DNA from: JANQRZ01 sp965214485
GTDB taxonomy: Bacteria > Bacteroidota > Rhodothermia > Rhodothermales > JANQRZ01
Length of the DNA: 64,000 nt
NCBI GenBank assembly: GCA_965214485.1
Contig: CBDCBW010000014.1
Span: forward strand, 48,180 to 112,179
Direction: 5' to 3'
In this document: one piece after another, positions 8,621-15,480 of the stretch
Layout: each line of letters starts with the position of its first letter
Numbering within the stretch: position 1 is the first letter of the stretch
The notes under the pieces: model-generated
Told to the model about the DNA's origin: nothing
Databases searched by the model: none
What the model saw: the letters and a program-made list of their open reading frames with translations, nothing else
Program-made: the position numbers and the translations under genes

Positions 8621-9763
8621 CTACGGCACCACGGCGACGGTCTGGAACGTCGAGTCCACGGCCTCGGGGGTTTCGACCCAGTCGGCGACGAAGACGTTGG
8701 TGTCGCGGCTCGGGGTGCGGGTGGCGTTGCGGTTCGAGGCGAAGACGAGCCGGTCGCCGGCGAAGCTGAACATCGGGAAGGCGTCGAACGTGCCGCTGTG
8801 GGTGACCTGCTGGAGGCCGCTGCCATCGACGTTCACGAGGAAGAGGTCGAAGAGCCGCCCGCCCTCGGTGTGGTGGTTCGAGGCGAAGATGATCCGCTCG
8901 CCGGACGGGTGGAAGAACGGGGCCCAGTTCGCGCCGGGGAGGTCGGTGACGCGGACGGCGTTCTGCCCGTCGGCGTCGGCGACGTAGAGGTCGAGCTGGC
9001 TCGGCTCGACGAGGTCCTCGCGGAGGAGGGCGCGGTAGCGCTCGGCGGCGTCGCCCTCGGGGCGGCTGGCCCGCCAGAGGAGCTGGGTGCCGTCGGGCGA
9101 GAAGAACGCGCCGCCGTCGTAGCCGAGCGTGTTGGTAAGCTGGATCGTCTCGCTCGTTTCCATGTCGTAGCGCCACAGGTCGAGGTCGCCGGAGCGCGTC
9201 GAGGTGAAGACGACGTAGCGCCCGTCGGGGCTGACGGTCGCCTCGGCGTCGTAGCCCTCGCCGCCGATCAGCACCTCGCGGTTCTGCCCGTCAGCATCGG
9301 CGGCGTAGATGTCGAAGCTCGGGTAGATGGCCCAGGCGTAGGTGCCGGGCGCGGCCTCGGGCGGTGCCGGGCAGTCGGGGCCCGCGCCGTCGGTGGAGGC
9401 GTAGACGATGCGGTCGTCGGGGAAGAAGTAGCCGCAGGTCGTCCGGCCCCGGCCGGAGGAAACGAGCGCGTACTGCGTGCTGTCGCCGAGCGCAGAGCCA
9501 TCGACGTTCATCACGAACTGCTGGTCGCAGCCCTGGTCGTTGATCTGGTCCCAGTCGCTCTGGAAGATGAGTTGGTCGTCGTCGAAGCTCCAGTACGCCT
9601 CGGCGTTGTTGCCGCCGAACGTGAGCTGGCGGATGTTGCGGAGGTGGAGCTCGCCCGCGAACCGGAGCGTGTCGGCAGCGGGATCGTAAGCCCCGGTGCC
9701 CTCCCCTTCGACCTGGCAGCCGGTGACGAGGGCGAGAAAGGCAAGGAGGTAAAGCGTGCGCAT
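8621..9763 (-). CDS. TolB-like PD40 beta-propeller lipoprotein
   Basis: A 380-residue protein. The ATG at 9763 is chosen because it begins the lipoprotein signal MRTLYLLAFLALVTGC. The mature part contains repeated PD40 blades: RYVVFTSTRSGDLDLWRYD, FSPDGTQLLWRAS, FHPSGERIIFASNHHT and FSFAGDRLVFASNRN. Such propellers usually bind proteins or ligands in the periplasm; no enzymatic residue is recognisable. It lies 42 bp upstream of the copper operon on the same strand and may be its first gene, or may be separate. It diverges from the thioesterase gene. Confidence 0.82.
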   Translation of the reverse strand: MRTLYLLAFLALVTGCQVEGEGTGAYDPAADTLRFAGELHLRNIRQLTFGGNNAEAYWSFDDDQLIFQSDWDQINDQGCDQQFVMNVDGSALGDSTQYALVSSGRGRTTCGYFFPDDRIVYASTDGAGPDCPAPPEAAPGTYAWAIYPSFDIYAADADGQNREVLIGGEGYDAEATVSPDGRYVVFTSTRSGDLDLWRYDMETSETIQLTNTLGYDGGAFFSPDGTQLLWRASRPEGDAAERYRALLREDLVEPSQLDLYVADADGQNAVRVTDLPGANWAPFFHPSGERIIFASNHHTEGGRLFDLFLVNVDGSGLQQVTHSGTFDAFPMFSFAGDRLVFASNRNATRTPSRDTNVFVADWVETPEAVDSTFQTVAVVP

Positions 9764-9885
9764 CACGAAAGCAGTTGGTGGGCCGCGGCTCAACGCGAGC
9801 CGGGACGGTTAAATTGCACCGCGCGCTCGCTTCGCCGCCACCGGTCCGCCGATATTCGCTGCGGTTTCGCTGACCCCACCGCCCT

Positions 9886-10296
9886 ATGTCCGACGACCGC
9901 CCCCTGCTCCACACCGCCCGCCTCCCCGTCCGCTGGGGCGACCAGGACGCGCTCGGCCACGTCAACAACGCGACCTACTTCACCTACTTCGAGCAGGCCC
10001 GGATCGAGTCGTTCCGCCGCCTGCTGCCCGCCGGTTGGCAAGACGACGCCGGCCCGATCCTGGCCTCGATCCGCTGCGACTTCCGGCGGCCGGTCGTCTA
10101 CCCGGCGACGCTCGTCGTCCGCGTCTACGCCGGCGAGCCGGGCCGGACGTCGTTTCCACAGACGTACGAACTGAGCGTCGAGGGCGACCTCGACACCGTC
10201 TACGCCCGGTCCGAGGCCGCCCTCGTCTGGGTCTCCCGCGCCACCGGCCGGCCCACGCCGCTCCCCGACGCGCTCCGCGCCGCCCTCACCGCCTGA
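9886..10296 (+). CDS. Acyl-CoA thioesterase, 4HBT/YbgC-type hotdog fold
   Basis: A 136-residue single hotdog-domain enzyme expected to hydrolyse acyl-CoA thioesters. The catalytic signature RWGDQDALGHVNNATYFTYF shows the YbgC/4HBT aspartate (W-G-D-x-D-x-x-G-H-V-N). It opens a four-gene plus-strand set with a MaoC hydratase, a SnoaL-like protein and an SDR, suggesting acyl-CoA or hydroxyacyl turnover. Its last codons and stop are the first unit of a 16-nt tandem array. Confidence 0.85.
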   Translation: MSDDRPLLHTARLPVRWGDQDALGHVNNATYFTYFEQARIESFRRLLPAGWQDDAGPILASIRCDFRRPVVYPATLVVRVYAGEPGRTSFPQTYELSVEGDLDTVYARSEAALVWVSRATGRPTPLPDALRAALTA

Positions 10297-10361
10297 CCGT
10301 CTCACCGCCTGACCGTCTCACCGCCTGACCGTCTCACCGCCTGACCGTCTCACCGCCTGAC
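10287..10361 (+). repeat. 16-nt tandem array spanning the thioesterase stop codon
   Basis: The unit CACCGCCTGACCGTCT is present four times exactly (10287-10350) plus an 11-nt partial copy ending just before the MaoC start at 10365. The first unit contains the end of the thioesterase gene including TGA, so the stop region itself is copied. The unit length is not a multiple of three, so copies give TGA in all frames. Confidence 0.9.
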
Positions 10362-10364
10362 GCT

Positions 10365-10829
10365 ATGCCCCCTGCCGGATACGCCCTCGACACCCTCGCA
10401 GACTTCGTCGGCCAGGAGCTCGGCGTCTCCGGCTGGCTGACCGTCGACCAAGCCCGGATCGACGCCTTCGCCGACTGCACCGGCGATCACCAGTGGATCC
10501 ACGTCGACGCCGAGCGGGCGGGCCGCGAGAGCCCCTACGGGACGACGATCGCCCACGGCCTGCTCACGCTCTCGCTCCTGCCGGCGATGCGGCAGGAGCT
10601 CGGCCTGCTGCCCCAGGGCACCGCGCGCGCGCTGAACTACGGCTACGACCGGATCCGATTCCTCGCGCCCGTCCCGGCCGGCGCGCGCCTCCGCACCCGG
10701 ACGGCGCTCACCGCCGCCGAGCGCAAAGGCGGCGGCTGGCTCGCGACGACGAGCAACACGGTCGAGATCGAGGGCACCGACCGGCCGGCGCTCGTCGCCG
10801 ACGCGCTCACCCTCTTTCTCCCTGGCTGA
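10365..10829 (+). CDS. MaoC-like (R)-specific enoyl-CoA hydratase
   Basis: A 154-residue hotdog protein that would hydrate trans-2-enoyl-CoA to (R)-3-hydroxyacyl-CoA. The hydratase-2 motif is clear: DCTGDHQWIHVD (catalytic Asp and His) followed by SPYGTTIAHGLLTLSLLP. A position between a thioesterase and an SDR fits acyl-CoA metabolism. Length matches single-domain MaoC/PhaJ proteins. The last 13 nt with stop (TCTCCCTGGCTGA) are copied once immediately downstream. Confidence 0.87.
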   Translation: MPPAGYALDTLADFVGQELGVSGWLTVDQARIDAFADCTGDHQWIHVDAERAGRESPYGTTIAHGLLTLSLLPAMRQELGLLPQGTARALNYGYDRIRFLAPVPAGARLRTRTALTAAERKGGGWLATTSNTVEIEGTDRPALVADALTLFLPG

Positions 10830-10846
10830 CGTTCTCCCTGGCTGAA

Positions 10847-11326
10847 ATGTCCGACGTTGCAGCGTACCCCGCCTTCGACCGGCCCGAGCGGCTGCCCGAC
10901 ATCTGGGCGCTCGCCTGGAACCGCCGCGACGCCGACGCGCTCGCCGGGCTCTTCGACCCCGACGCCGAGTTCGTCAACGTCACCGGCCTGTGGTGGCACG
11001 ACCGCGAGGCCATCCGCCGAGCCCACCGCTACGGCCTCGACGTGATCTTTAGCGAGTCCGAGCTGACGGTGCGCCGTGTCTCGGTGAAGTGGATTCGGGA
11101 CGAGGTGGCCGTCGTCCACGCCCGGATGCGGCTGACCGGGCAGACGCCCCTCGGGGCGGTCGAGCAGCCCGGCCCGCGCACGACTATCTTCTCGTTCGTC
11201 GTCCACCGGACCGACGCCGGCTGGCGCTGCGCCTCGGCCCAGAACACGGAGGTAGTGCCGGGCAAGGAAACCCACCTCGTCGACGACGCGGGAACGCTGG
11301 GGAGCGTAGACTACCGGACGCGCTGA
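10847..11326 (+). CDS. SnoaL-like/SgcJ-family NTF2-fold protein
   Basis: A 159-residue protein with ATG at 10847. It has the cone-shaped NTF2 pattern: LAWNRRDADALAGLFDPDAEFVN, a turn around WWHDREAIRRAHRYG, then strands VAVVHARMRL and TTIFSFVVHRTDAGWRCASAQNT. SgcJ/EcaC-type proteins bind small hydrophobic ligands; few have a proven reaction. It sits 17 bp after the MaoC gene and 25 bp before an SDR, so an isomerase or binding role on the same substrates is possible but unproven. Confidence 0.75.
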   Translation: MSDVAAYPAFDRPERLPDIWALAWNRRDADALAGLFDPDAEFVNVTGLWWHDREAIRRAHRYGLDVIFSESELTVRRVSVKWIRDEVAVVHARMRLTGQTPLGAVEQPGPRTTIFSFVVHRTDAGWRCASAQNTEVVPGKETHLVDDAGTLGSVDYRTR

Positions 11327-11351
11327 CCCTTTCCCCTCACCTTCTGTCTCC

Positions 11352-12182
11352 ATGCCCCTTTTCACCGATCAGGTCGCCGTCGTCACCGGAGCTGGACGCG
11401 GAATCGGCGCGGCCGCCGCGAAGCTATTTGCCGAGCACGGCGCGTCGGTCGTCGTCAACGACCTCGACGCCGAGCCTGCCGAAGCCGTCGTCCGGGAGAT
11501 CACCGAGACCGGCGGGACGGCACACGCCGTCGCCGGCAGCGTCACCGAGGACGGCTTCCCGGAGTCGCTCCTGGCCCAGACCGTCGAGCGGTTCGGGAAG
11601 CTCAACGTGCTCGTCAACAACGCGGGCTTTTTGTGGGACGGGATGCTCCACACGATGACCGACGAGCAGTGGCTCCGGGTCCTCGAGATCCACACGTTCG
11701 CGCCGTTCCGCATGGTCCGCGCCGCCGCGCCCTACCTCCGCGAGCCGGGCAAGCGGGAGCACGCGGCGGGCGAGCCGTTTTCCGAGAACCGGGTGATCGT
11801 CAACGTCTCGTCCACGAGCGGGCTCCACGGCAACGTCGGGCAGATCAACTACGCCACGGCGAAGGCGGGGGTCGTCGGGCTGACGAAGACGGTGGCGAAG
11901 GAGTGGGGCCGGTTCGGCGTCCGGTGCAACGCCGTGGCCTTCGGGTTCATCGACACCCGGATGACGCGGCCCAAAGAGACCGGCGAGACGGTCGAGGTGG
12001 CCGGGCGGGAGATCGTGCAGGGGATTCCCGAGGCGGCGCGTGGACGGGCCTTCACCGCCAACCCGCTCGGACGGCCCGGCACCGACGCCGAGGCAGGGGG
12101 CGGGATTCTCCTCGTGGCCTCGCCGCTCGCGGGCTACGTCACCGGCCACACGCTCGAAGTCACCGGCGGCGCGGGGATCTGA
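11352..12182 (+). CDS. Short-chain dehydrogenase/reductase, FabG-like
   Basis: A 276-residue classical SDR, probably a 3-oxoacyl (ACP or CoA) reductase. Visible motifs: nucleotide-binding TGAGRGIGAAAAKLF, acidic NDLD after beta-2, NNAGF, catalytic VSSTSG serine, and Y-x-x-x-K in INYATAKAG. An insertion REPGKREHAAGEPFSENR precedes the catalytic serine, as in hydroxysteroid-dehydrogenase-like SDRs. It closes the thioesterase-MaoC-SnoaL set. Exact substrate is unknown. Confidence 0.88.
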   Translation: MPLFTDQVAVVTGAGRGIGAAAAKLFAEHGASVVVNDLDAEPAEAVVREITETGGTAHAVAGSVTEDGFPESLLAQTVERFGKLNVLVNNAGFLWDGMLHTMTDEQWLRVLEIHTFAPFRMVRAAAPYLREPGKREHAAGEPFSENRVIVNVSSTSGLHGNVGQINYATAKAGVVGLTKTVAKEWGRFGVRCNAVAFGFIDTRMTRPKETGETVEVAGREIVQGIPEAARGRAFTANPLGRPGTDAEAGGGILLVASPLAGYVTGHTLEVTGGAGI

Positions 12183-12193
12183 TTTTAGAACCG

Positions 12194-12346
12194 CGGGCCC
12201 CGTGTCCTCTGACGGGCCCCGTGTCCTCTGACGGGGATGTACACGTGGCACGGGCGGCACCACGTCGCCCACGTTACCGCGGCCCACGTTACCGCGCGCG
12301 AGCACCCAGAGAGCGCGAGCACCCAGAGAGCGCGAGCACCCAGAGA
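12194..12346. repeat. Three different short tandem duplications in a convergent spacer
   Basis: Between two convergent genes lie a 19-nt unit twice (12194-12231), a 15-nt unit GCCCACGTTACCGCG twice (12267-12296), and a 17-nt unit GCGAGCACCCAGAGAGC about three times (from 12298). No gene, terminator or known element was recognised. Confidence 0.85.
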
Positions 12347-14335
12347 CTACGAGGACCCAGCGAGGTCTCGCACGGCGGCAACGAGCATCTGCACCTTCGC
12401 TGCATCGCTGGACGAGGCGGCTTCGCTGCTGAGCGTGTCGGCCAGGGCCGTGAGGCCGGCGCTACGGGCTCCACCCGCCGCCCCGTCCGCCGCGCCGAGC
12501 GCCTGCCGCACTGCCGCGATCCGCGCCGCGTCGAGGCCCTTCGAGCGCTCTAGCTGGTCGAGGTAGGCGCGGGCGAGGGAGAACGTGGCGGGCCAGACGA
12601 ATTTCGGCTGCCCCTGCGCGTTGAGGTAGTCCAGCCGGACCGACTTCGCGGCCTCGATCTCGTTCTCCGAGAGGTACGCGCTCGGCGCGAGCTCGAAGAC
12701 GTCGAGGCCGCGCGCGATCTCGGACGAGACGATGACGCCGTTGTACCAGTAGACCGACCAGCTCCCGCCCATCACGAAGCGCTCGGGGTCGATGGGACCG
12801 CGGTCGTGGAAGGCGATCTCGACGGGGTTGGCGGGGTCGGTCCAGTCGAAGACCGAGATGCCGCCCTGGTACCACGCCTGGACCATCACGTCGCGCCCGG
12901 GGACCGGGATGAGCGAGCCGTTGTGGGCGACGCAGTTCTCCTCGGTCGTCTGGGCGGCGGGCATCTTGTAGTAGCTCCGGAAGTCCATGGACGGCTGGCC
13001 GTCCGCGCCGTCTCGGATGGTGAAGATGGCATTCGCGCCCCACTCGTAGGGGTCGGTGGCGCGGCACTTGGGCTGGCCGCCGCCCCACTCGTCGGTGAAG
13101 AGCACCTTCGTGCCGTCGTTGTTGAAGGTCGCCGAGTGCCAGTAGGCGAAGTTCGAGTCGGCGACGGCGTCGGTGCGGCGCGGGTTGGCGGGGTCGGAGA
13201 TGTCGAGGAGCAGGCCGTAGCCCTCGCACGCGCCGCCGGCGAGGCCGGCCTCGGGGTAGAGCGTGATGTCGTGGCACTGCGTCGGGCCGGGGCGCGGTCC
13301 GGGGCGCTCGGCGTCGGGGTCGCCGAAGCGCTCGGCGAGCAGCTCAGGCAGCGAGGCCCGGAGCGCGGCGCTGTCGGCGGCCGTCGGCGTCCCGTCGCCG
13401 CCGCGCTTGGTGACGACGCTGTTGAGGAGGGAGTTGACGAGGCCGGGCCAGAGCACGCGCTCCTGCCCGAAGAGATACGCCACGAAGTCGCCGCGCGCCT
13501 TCGCCCGCTCGACCTCGGCGAGGTCCTCCGGGGCAGGCCCGTGCGTCTCGGGCGCGGTCAGCCCCTCGAAGATGCGCGGCGAGGTGACGATCTCGGCCGT
13601 CTCGGGCGCGGCGAGCGGGACCTTGATGACCTCGATGCGGAAGAGGGCCGAGGCCGGGTCCTCGTCGGGCATCGCCGCCGAGCAGCCGGGGAGCTCCTCG
13701 GCGGGGCGCACCGGCGCGGAGCCGGAGACGTAGACGTAGACGTTCTCGTCGTCGTCCGGGTCTTTCAGCACCGAGTGCGTGTGCGAGCCCCGGCACGTCT
13801 GCACGTTCGCGATGTACTCGGGGTTGCGGATGTCGGTGATGTCGAAGATGCGGATGCCGCGCAGGCGGTCCGGGCTGACGCGGGCCTCGACGCCCTCGGC
13901 CCCGCAGTCGAGCCGGCCCTCCAGCCCCTCGCCCGAGACGAAGAGCAGGTTCTCGTAGACCGACACGTCGCTCTGCGAGGCCGGGCAGACGTACTCCGTC
14001 ACGAGGCTCGGCGCGGCCGGGTTCGAGAGGTCCCAGACCATGACCCCGTTGTAGTTGCCCTGGACCGCGTAGCCGTCCTTGAAGGCGAGGTCCGAGTTGG
14101 TCTTCCCGACGAAGGCGGGCGGCGGCGGCGTCGACGAGAGCTTGCGGAGGTTCCACACCGCCTCCTCGGCGTCGAAGAGCCCGCCGCCGAGGCCGACGCG
14201 CGGGTCCGGCGTCGGGGCGGGGCCGGACACCGGCGCGGCACCCGAAGCCGGGTCGGACGTTTCCCGCGTGGACGTGCAGGCGGCCAAGCCGACGAGCGCG
14301 GCTGACAGGGCGAAGAGGCGAAGCGAGCGGTTCAT
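12347..14335 (-). CDS. LVIVD-repeat lipoprotein
   Basis: A 662-residue lipoprotein (signal ending VGLAAC) with an LVIVD-type beta-propeller. Repeats appear as GVMVWDLSNPAAPSLV, GIRIFDITDIRNPEYIANV, GLLLDISDPANPRRTDAV and GGISVFDWTDPANPVEIA. Conserved histidines and cysteines are spread over the blades (TCRGSHTHS, TQCHDITLY, CVAHNGS). Function of the family is not established; it often accompanies DUF305 genes, as here, where a DUF305 gene lies just upstream on the same strand 81 bp away. A role in metal or respiratory chemistry at the cell surface is only inferred. Confidence 0.83.
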   Translation of the reverse strand: MNRSLRLFALSAALVGLAACTSTRETSDPASGAAPVSGPAPTPDPRVGLGGGLFDAEEAVWNLRKLSSTPPPPAFVGKTNSDLAFKDGYAVQGNYNGVMVWDLSNPAAPSLVTEYVCPASQSDVSVYENLLFVSGEGLEGRLDCGAEGVEARVSPDRLRGIRIFDITDIRNPEYIANVQTCRGSHTHSVLKDPDDDENVYVYVSGSAPVRPAEELPGCSAAMPDEDPASALFRIEVIKVPLAAPETAEIVTSPRIFEGLTAPETHGPAPEDLAEVERAKARGDFVAYLFGQERVLWPGLVNSLLNSVVTKRGGDGTPTAADSAALRASLPELLAERFGDPDAERPGPRPGPTQCHDITLYPEAGLAGGACEGYGLLLDISDPANPRRTDAVADSNFAYWHSATFNNDGTKVLFTDEWGGGQPKCRATDPYEWGANAIFTIRDGADGQPSMDFRSYYKMPAAQTTEENCVAHNGSLIPVPGRDVMVQAWYQGGISVFDWTDPANPVEIAFHDRGPIDPERFVMGGSWSVYWYNGVIVSSEIARGLDVFELAPSAYLSENEIEAAKSVRLDYLNAQGQPKFVWPATFSLARAYLDQLERSKGLDAARIAAVRQALGAADGAAGGARSAGLTALADTLSSEAASSSDAAKVQMLVAAVRDLAGSS

Positions 14336-14384
14336 GACGTCCGGGCGGAATGGGAGGGGCGAGCGTAGCAGAAAAGCAAGCGCA

Positions 14385-14405
14385 GCATTCGTAGTCAGTC
14401 TCTCA
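14385..14405 (-). repeat. 21-bp sequence shared with the spacer at 49606-49626
   Basis: Downstream of the DUF305 stop, the minus strand reads TGAGAGACTGACTACGAATG plus C, identical to plus-strand 49606-49626 which includes the batA stop codon. On this side the first 14 nt are also present a second time just upstream (GAGACTGA copies near 14403-14418). Origin unknown. Confidence 0.8.
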
Positions 14406-14416
14406 GTGTCAGTCTC

Positions 14417-15190
14417 TCAGTCCGAACCGGGCAGTTGGTCCAGCATGAGGGTCATGCGGGCGATCTCGGTGGTCTGGTCCGCGTTGATGTCGGCGGCGAG
14501 CTTGAAGGCGGCGGCGTCCTGCCCCGCCCCGTCGGCGGCGAAGAGGTCCTCGACCATCGTGACCGCGCCGCCGTGGTGCTGGATCATGTACGTCAGGAAG
14601 AGGCGGTCGAACTCGGCATCGCGGGCGGCGGCGAGCTCTTCGAGCTGGGCCTGGGAGAGCATCCCGGGCATCCCCGCGTGGTCCATCCCCGCGTGCCCCG
14701 CCGCGCCGTGGTCCATCCCGCTGTGGTTCATCGCGCCGTGGTTCATCGTGCTGTGGTTCACCGTGTCGTGTTCCACCGCCTCCCCCTCGGTGTGGAGCAT
14801 CAGGCGCAGCCCGTCGATGTGGACCTCGGGGACGGGCTGCCCGCGCTCGCGGAGCCACCGCTGCATCGCGGCGATCTCGTCGTTCTGCGCGTTCGTGATG
14901 CGCGCGGCGAGCGTCTGCACCGCCGAACTGGCTCCGCGCTGGGGGGCGAGGCGCGACATGATGAGGGCCTGCGCGTGGTGCCCGATCATCCCGGTCATGA
15001 ACGCCACGTCGGCCTCGGTGAAGTCGGCGCGGGCCTCGGCCTGCCGCTGCCAGTAGAGCGCCTCGAGACCGGAGGCGTCCTCCGCCGGAGTAGCCCTGAC
15101 CGATTCGACGCGCACGTCTTCGGTGCTGCGGCACCCGGCGAGGACGAGGAGGACAGCGGCGAGGGTCCAGCGAGGCGGGAGCGCGTGCAT
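14417..15190 (-). CDS. DUF305 lipoprotein with His/Met-rich metal-binding stretch
   Basis: A 257-residue lipoprotein; ATG at 15190 precedes the signal ending VLAGC. Two DUF305 halves are visible, FMTGMIGHHAQALIMSRLA and LTYMIQHHGGAVTMVEDL, each with the paired histidines of a ferritin-like four-helix fold. Between them is a segment built of repeated N-H-x-x-M-x-H-x-x-M (NHSTMNHGAMNHSGMDHG and similar), a strong copper- or silver-binding type composition. Probably stores or buffers copper outside the cytoplasm. It is paired with the LVIVD gene downstream. Confidence 0.85.
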   Translation of the reverse strand: MHALPPRWTLAAVLLVLAGCRSTEDVRVESVRATPAEDASGLEALYWQRQAEARADFTEADVAFMTGMIGHHAQALIMSRLAPQRGASSAVQTLAARITNAQNDEIAAMQRWLRERGQPVPEVHIDGLRLMLHTEGEAVEHDTVNHSTMNHGAMNHSGMDHGAAGHAGMDHAGMPGMLSQAQLEELAAARDAEFDRLFLTYMIQHHGGAVTMVEDLFAADGAGQDAAAFKLAADINADQTTEIARMTLMLDQLPGSD

Positions 15191-15219
15191 TCGTCGGTGG
15201 GGCAGGTGGCGAGACGGCG

Positions 15220-15227
15220 CGAATATA
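15220..15227 (-). promoter_or_regulatory. Promoter -7-like box TATATTCG for the DUF305 gene
   Basis: TATATTCG on the minus strand ends 29 nt before the ATG at 15190, the usual placement of this box in the window. A clear upstream TTTG was not found. The rest of the 290-bp divergent spacer (15191-15480) holds no gene. Confidence 0.4.
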
Positions 15228-15435
15228 ACGCCTCGGCGCGCCGGTCCAGGGTGCGAGAAAGTGAAGCGGCTGTGGTGGGAGGCGAGGCGGTTGTGGTGGG
15301 GTTCCAGACTCCCCCCCTCTACACCGGTCATCCCCGCGCCCGGGGGCCGGGACGGCGGTTTGTGGCGGCCGAGGCTGCACCCCAACCACCGTGTTCGTGA
15401 ACGCCGTGCGATGGGAACCCGGCCTCGGGGCTGCG

Positions 15436-15443
15436 TACCTTTC
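15436..15443 (+). promoter_or_regulatory. Promoter -7-like box TACCTTTC for alaS
   Basis: TACCTTTC ends 37 nt before the alaS ATG at 15481 and matches the TAnnTTnn pattern seen upstream of many genes here. Confidence 0.4.
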
Positions 15444-15480
15444 GCGCTCGTCCTCCGCCCCTCGTCGTTCCTCCCGACCC

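Noticed and set aside
12347..14335. Multicopper or haem enzyme assignment for the LVIVD protein
   Set aside because: Histidines and cysteines are scattered over propeller blades and no CxxCH or cupredoxin motif is present.
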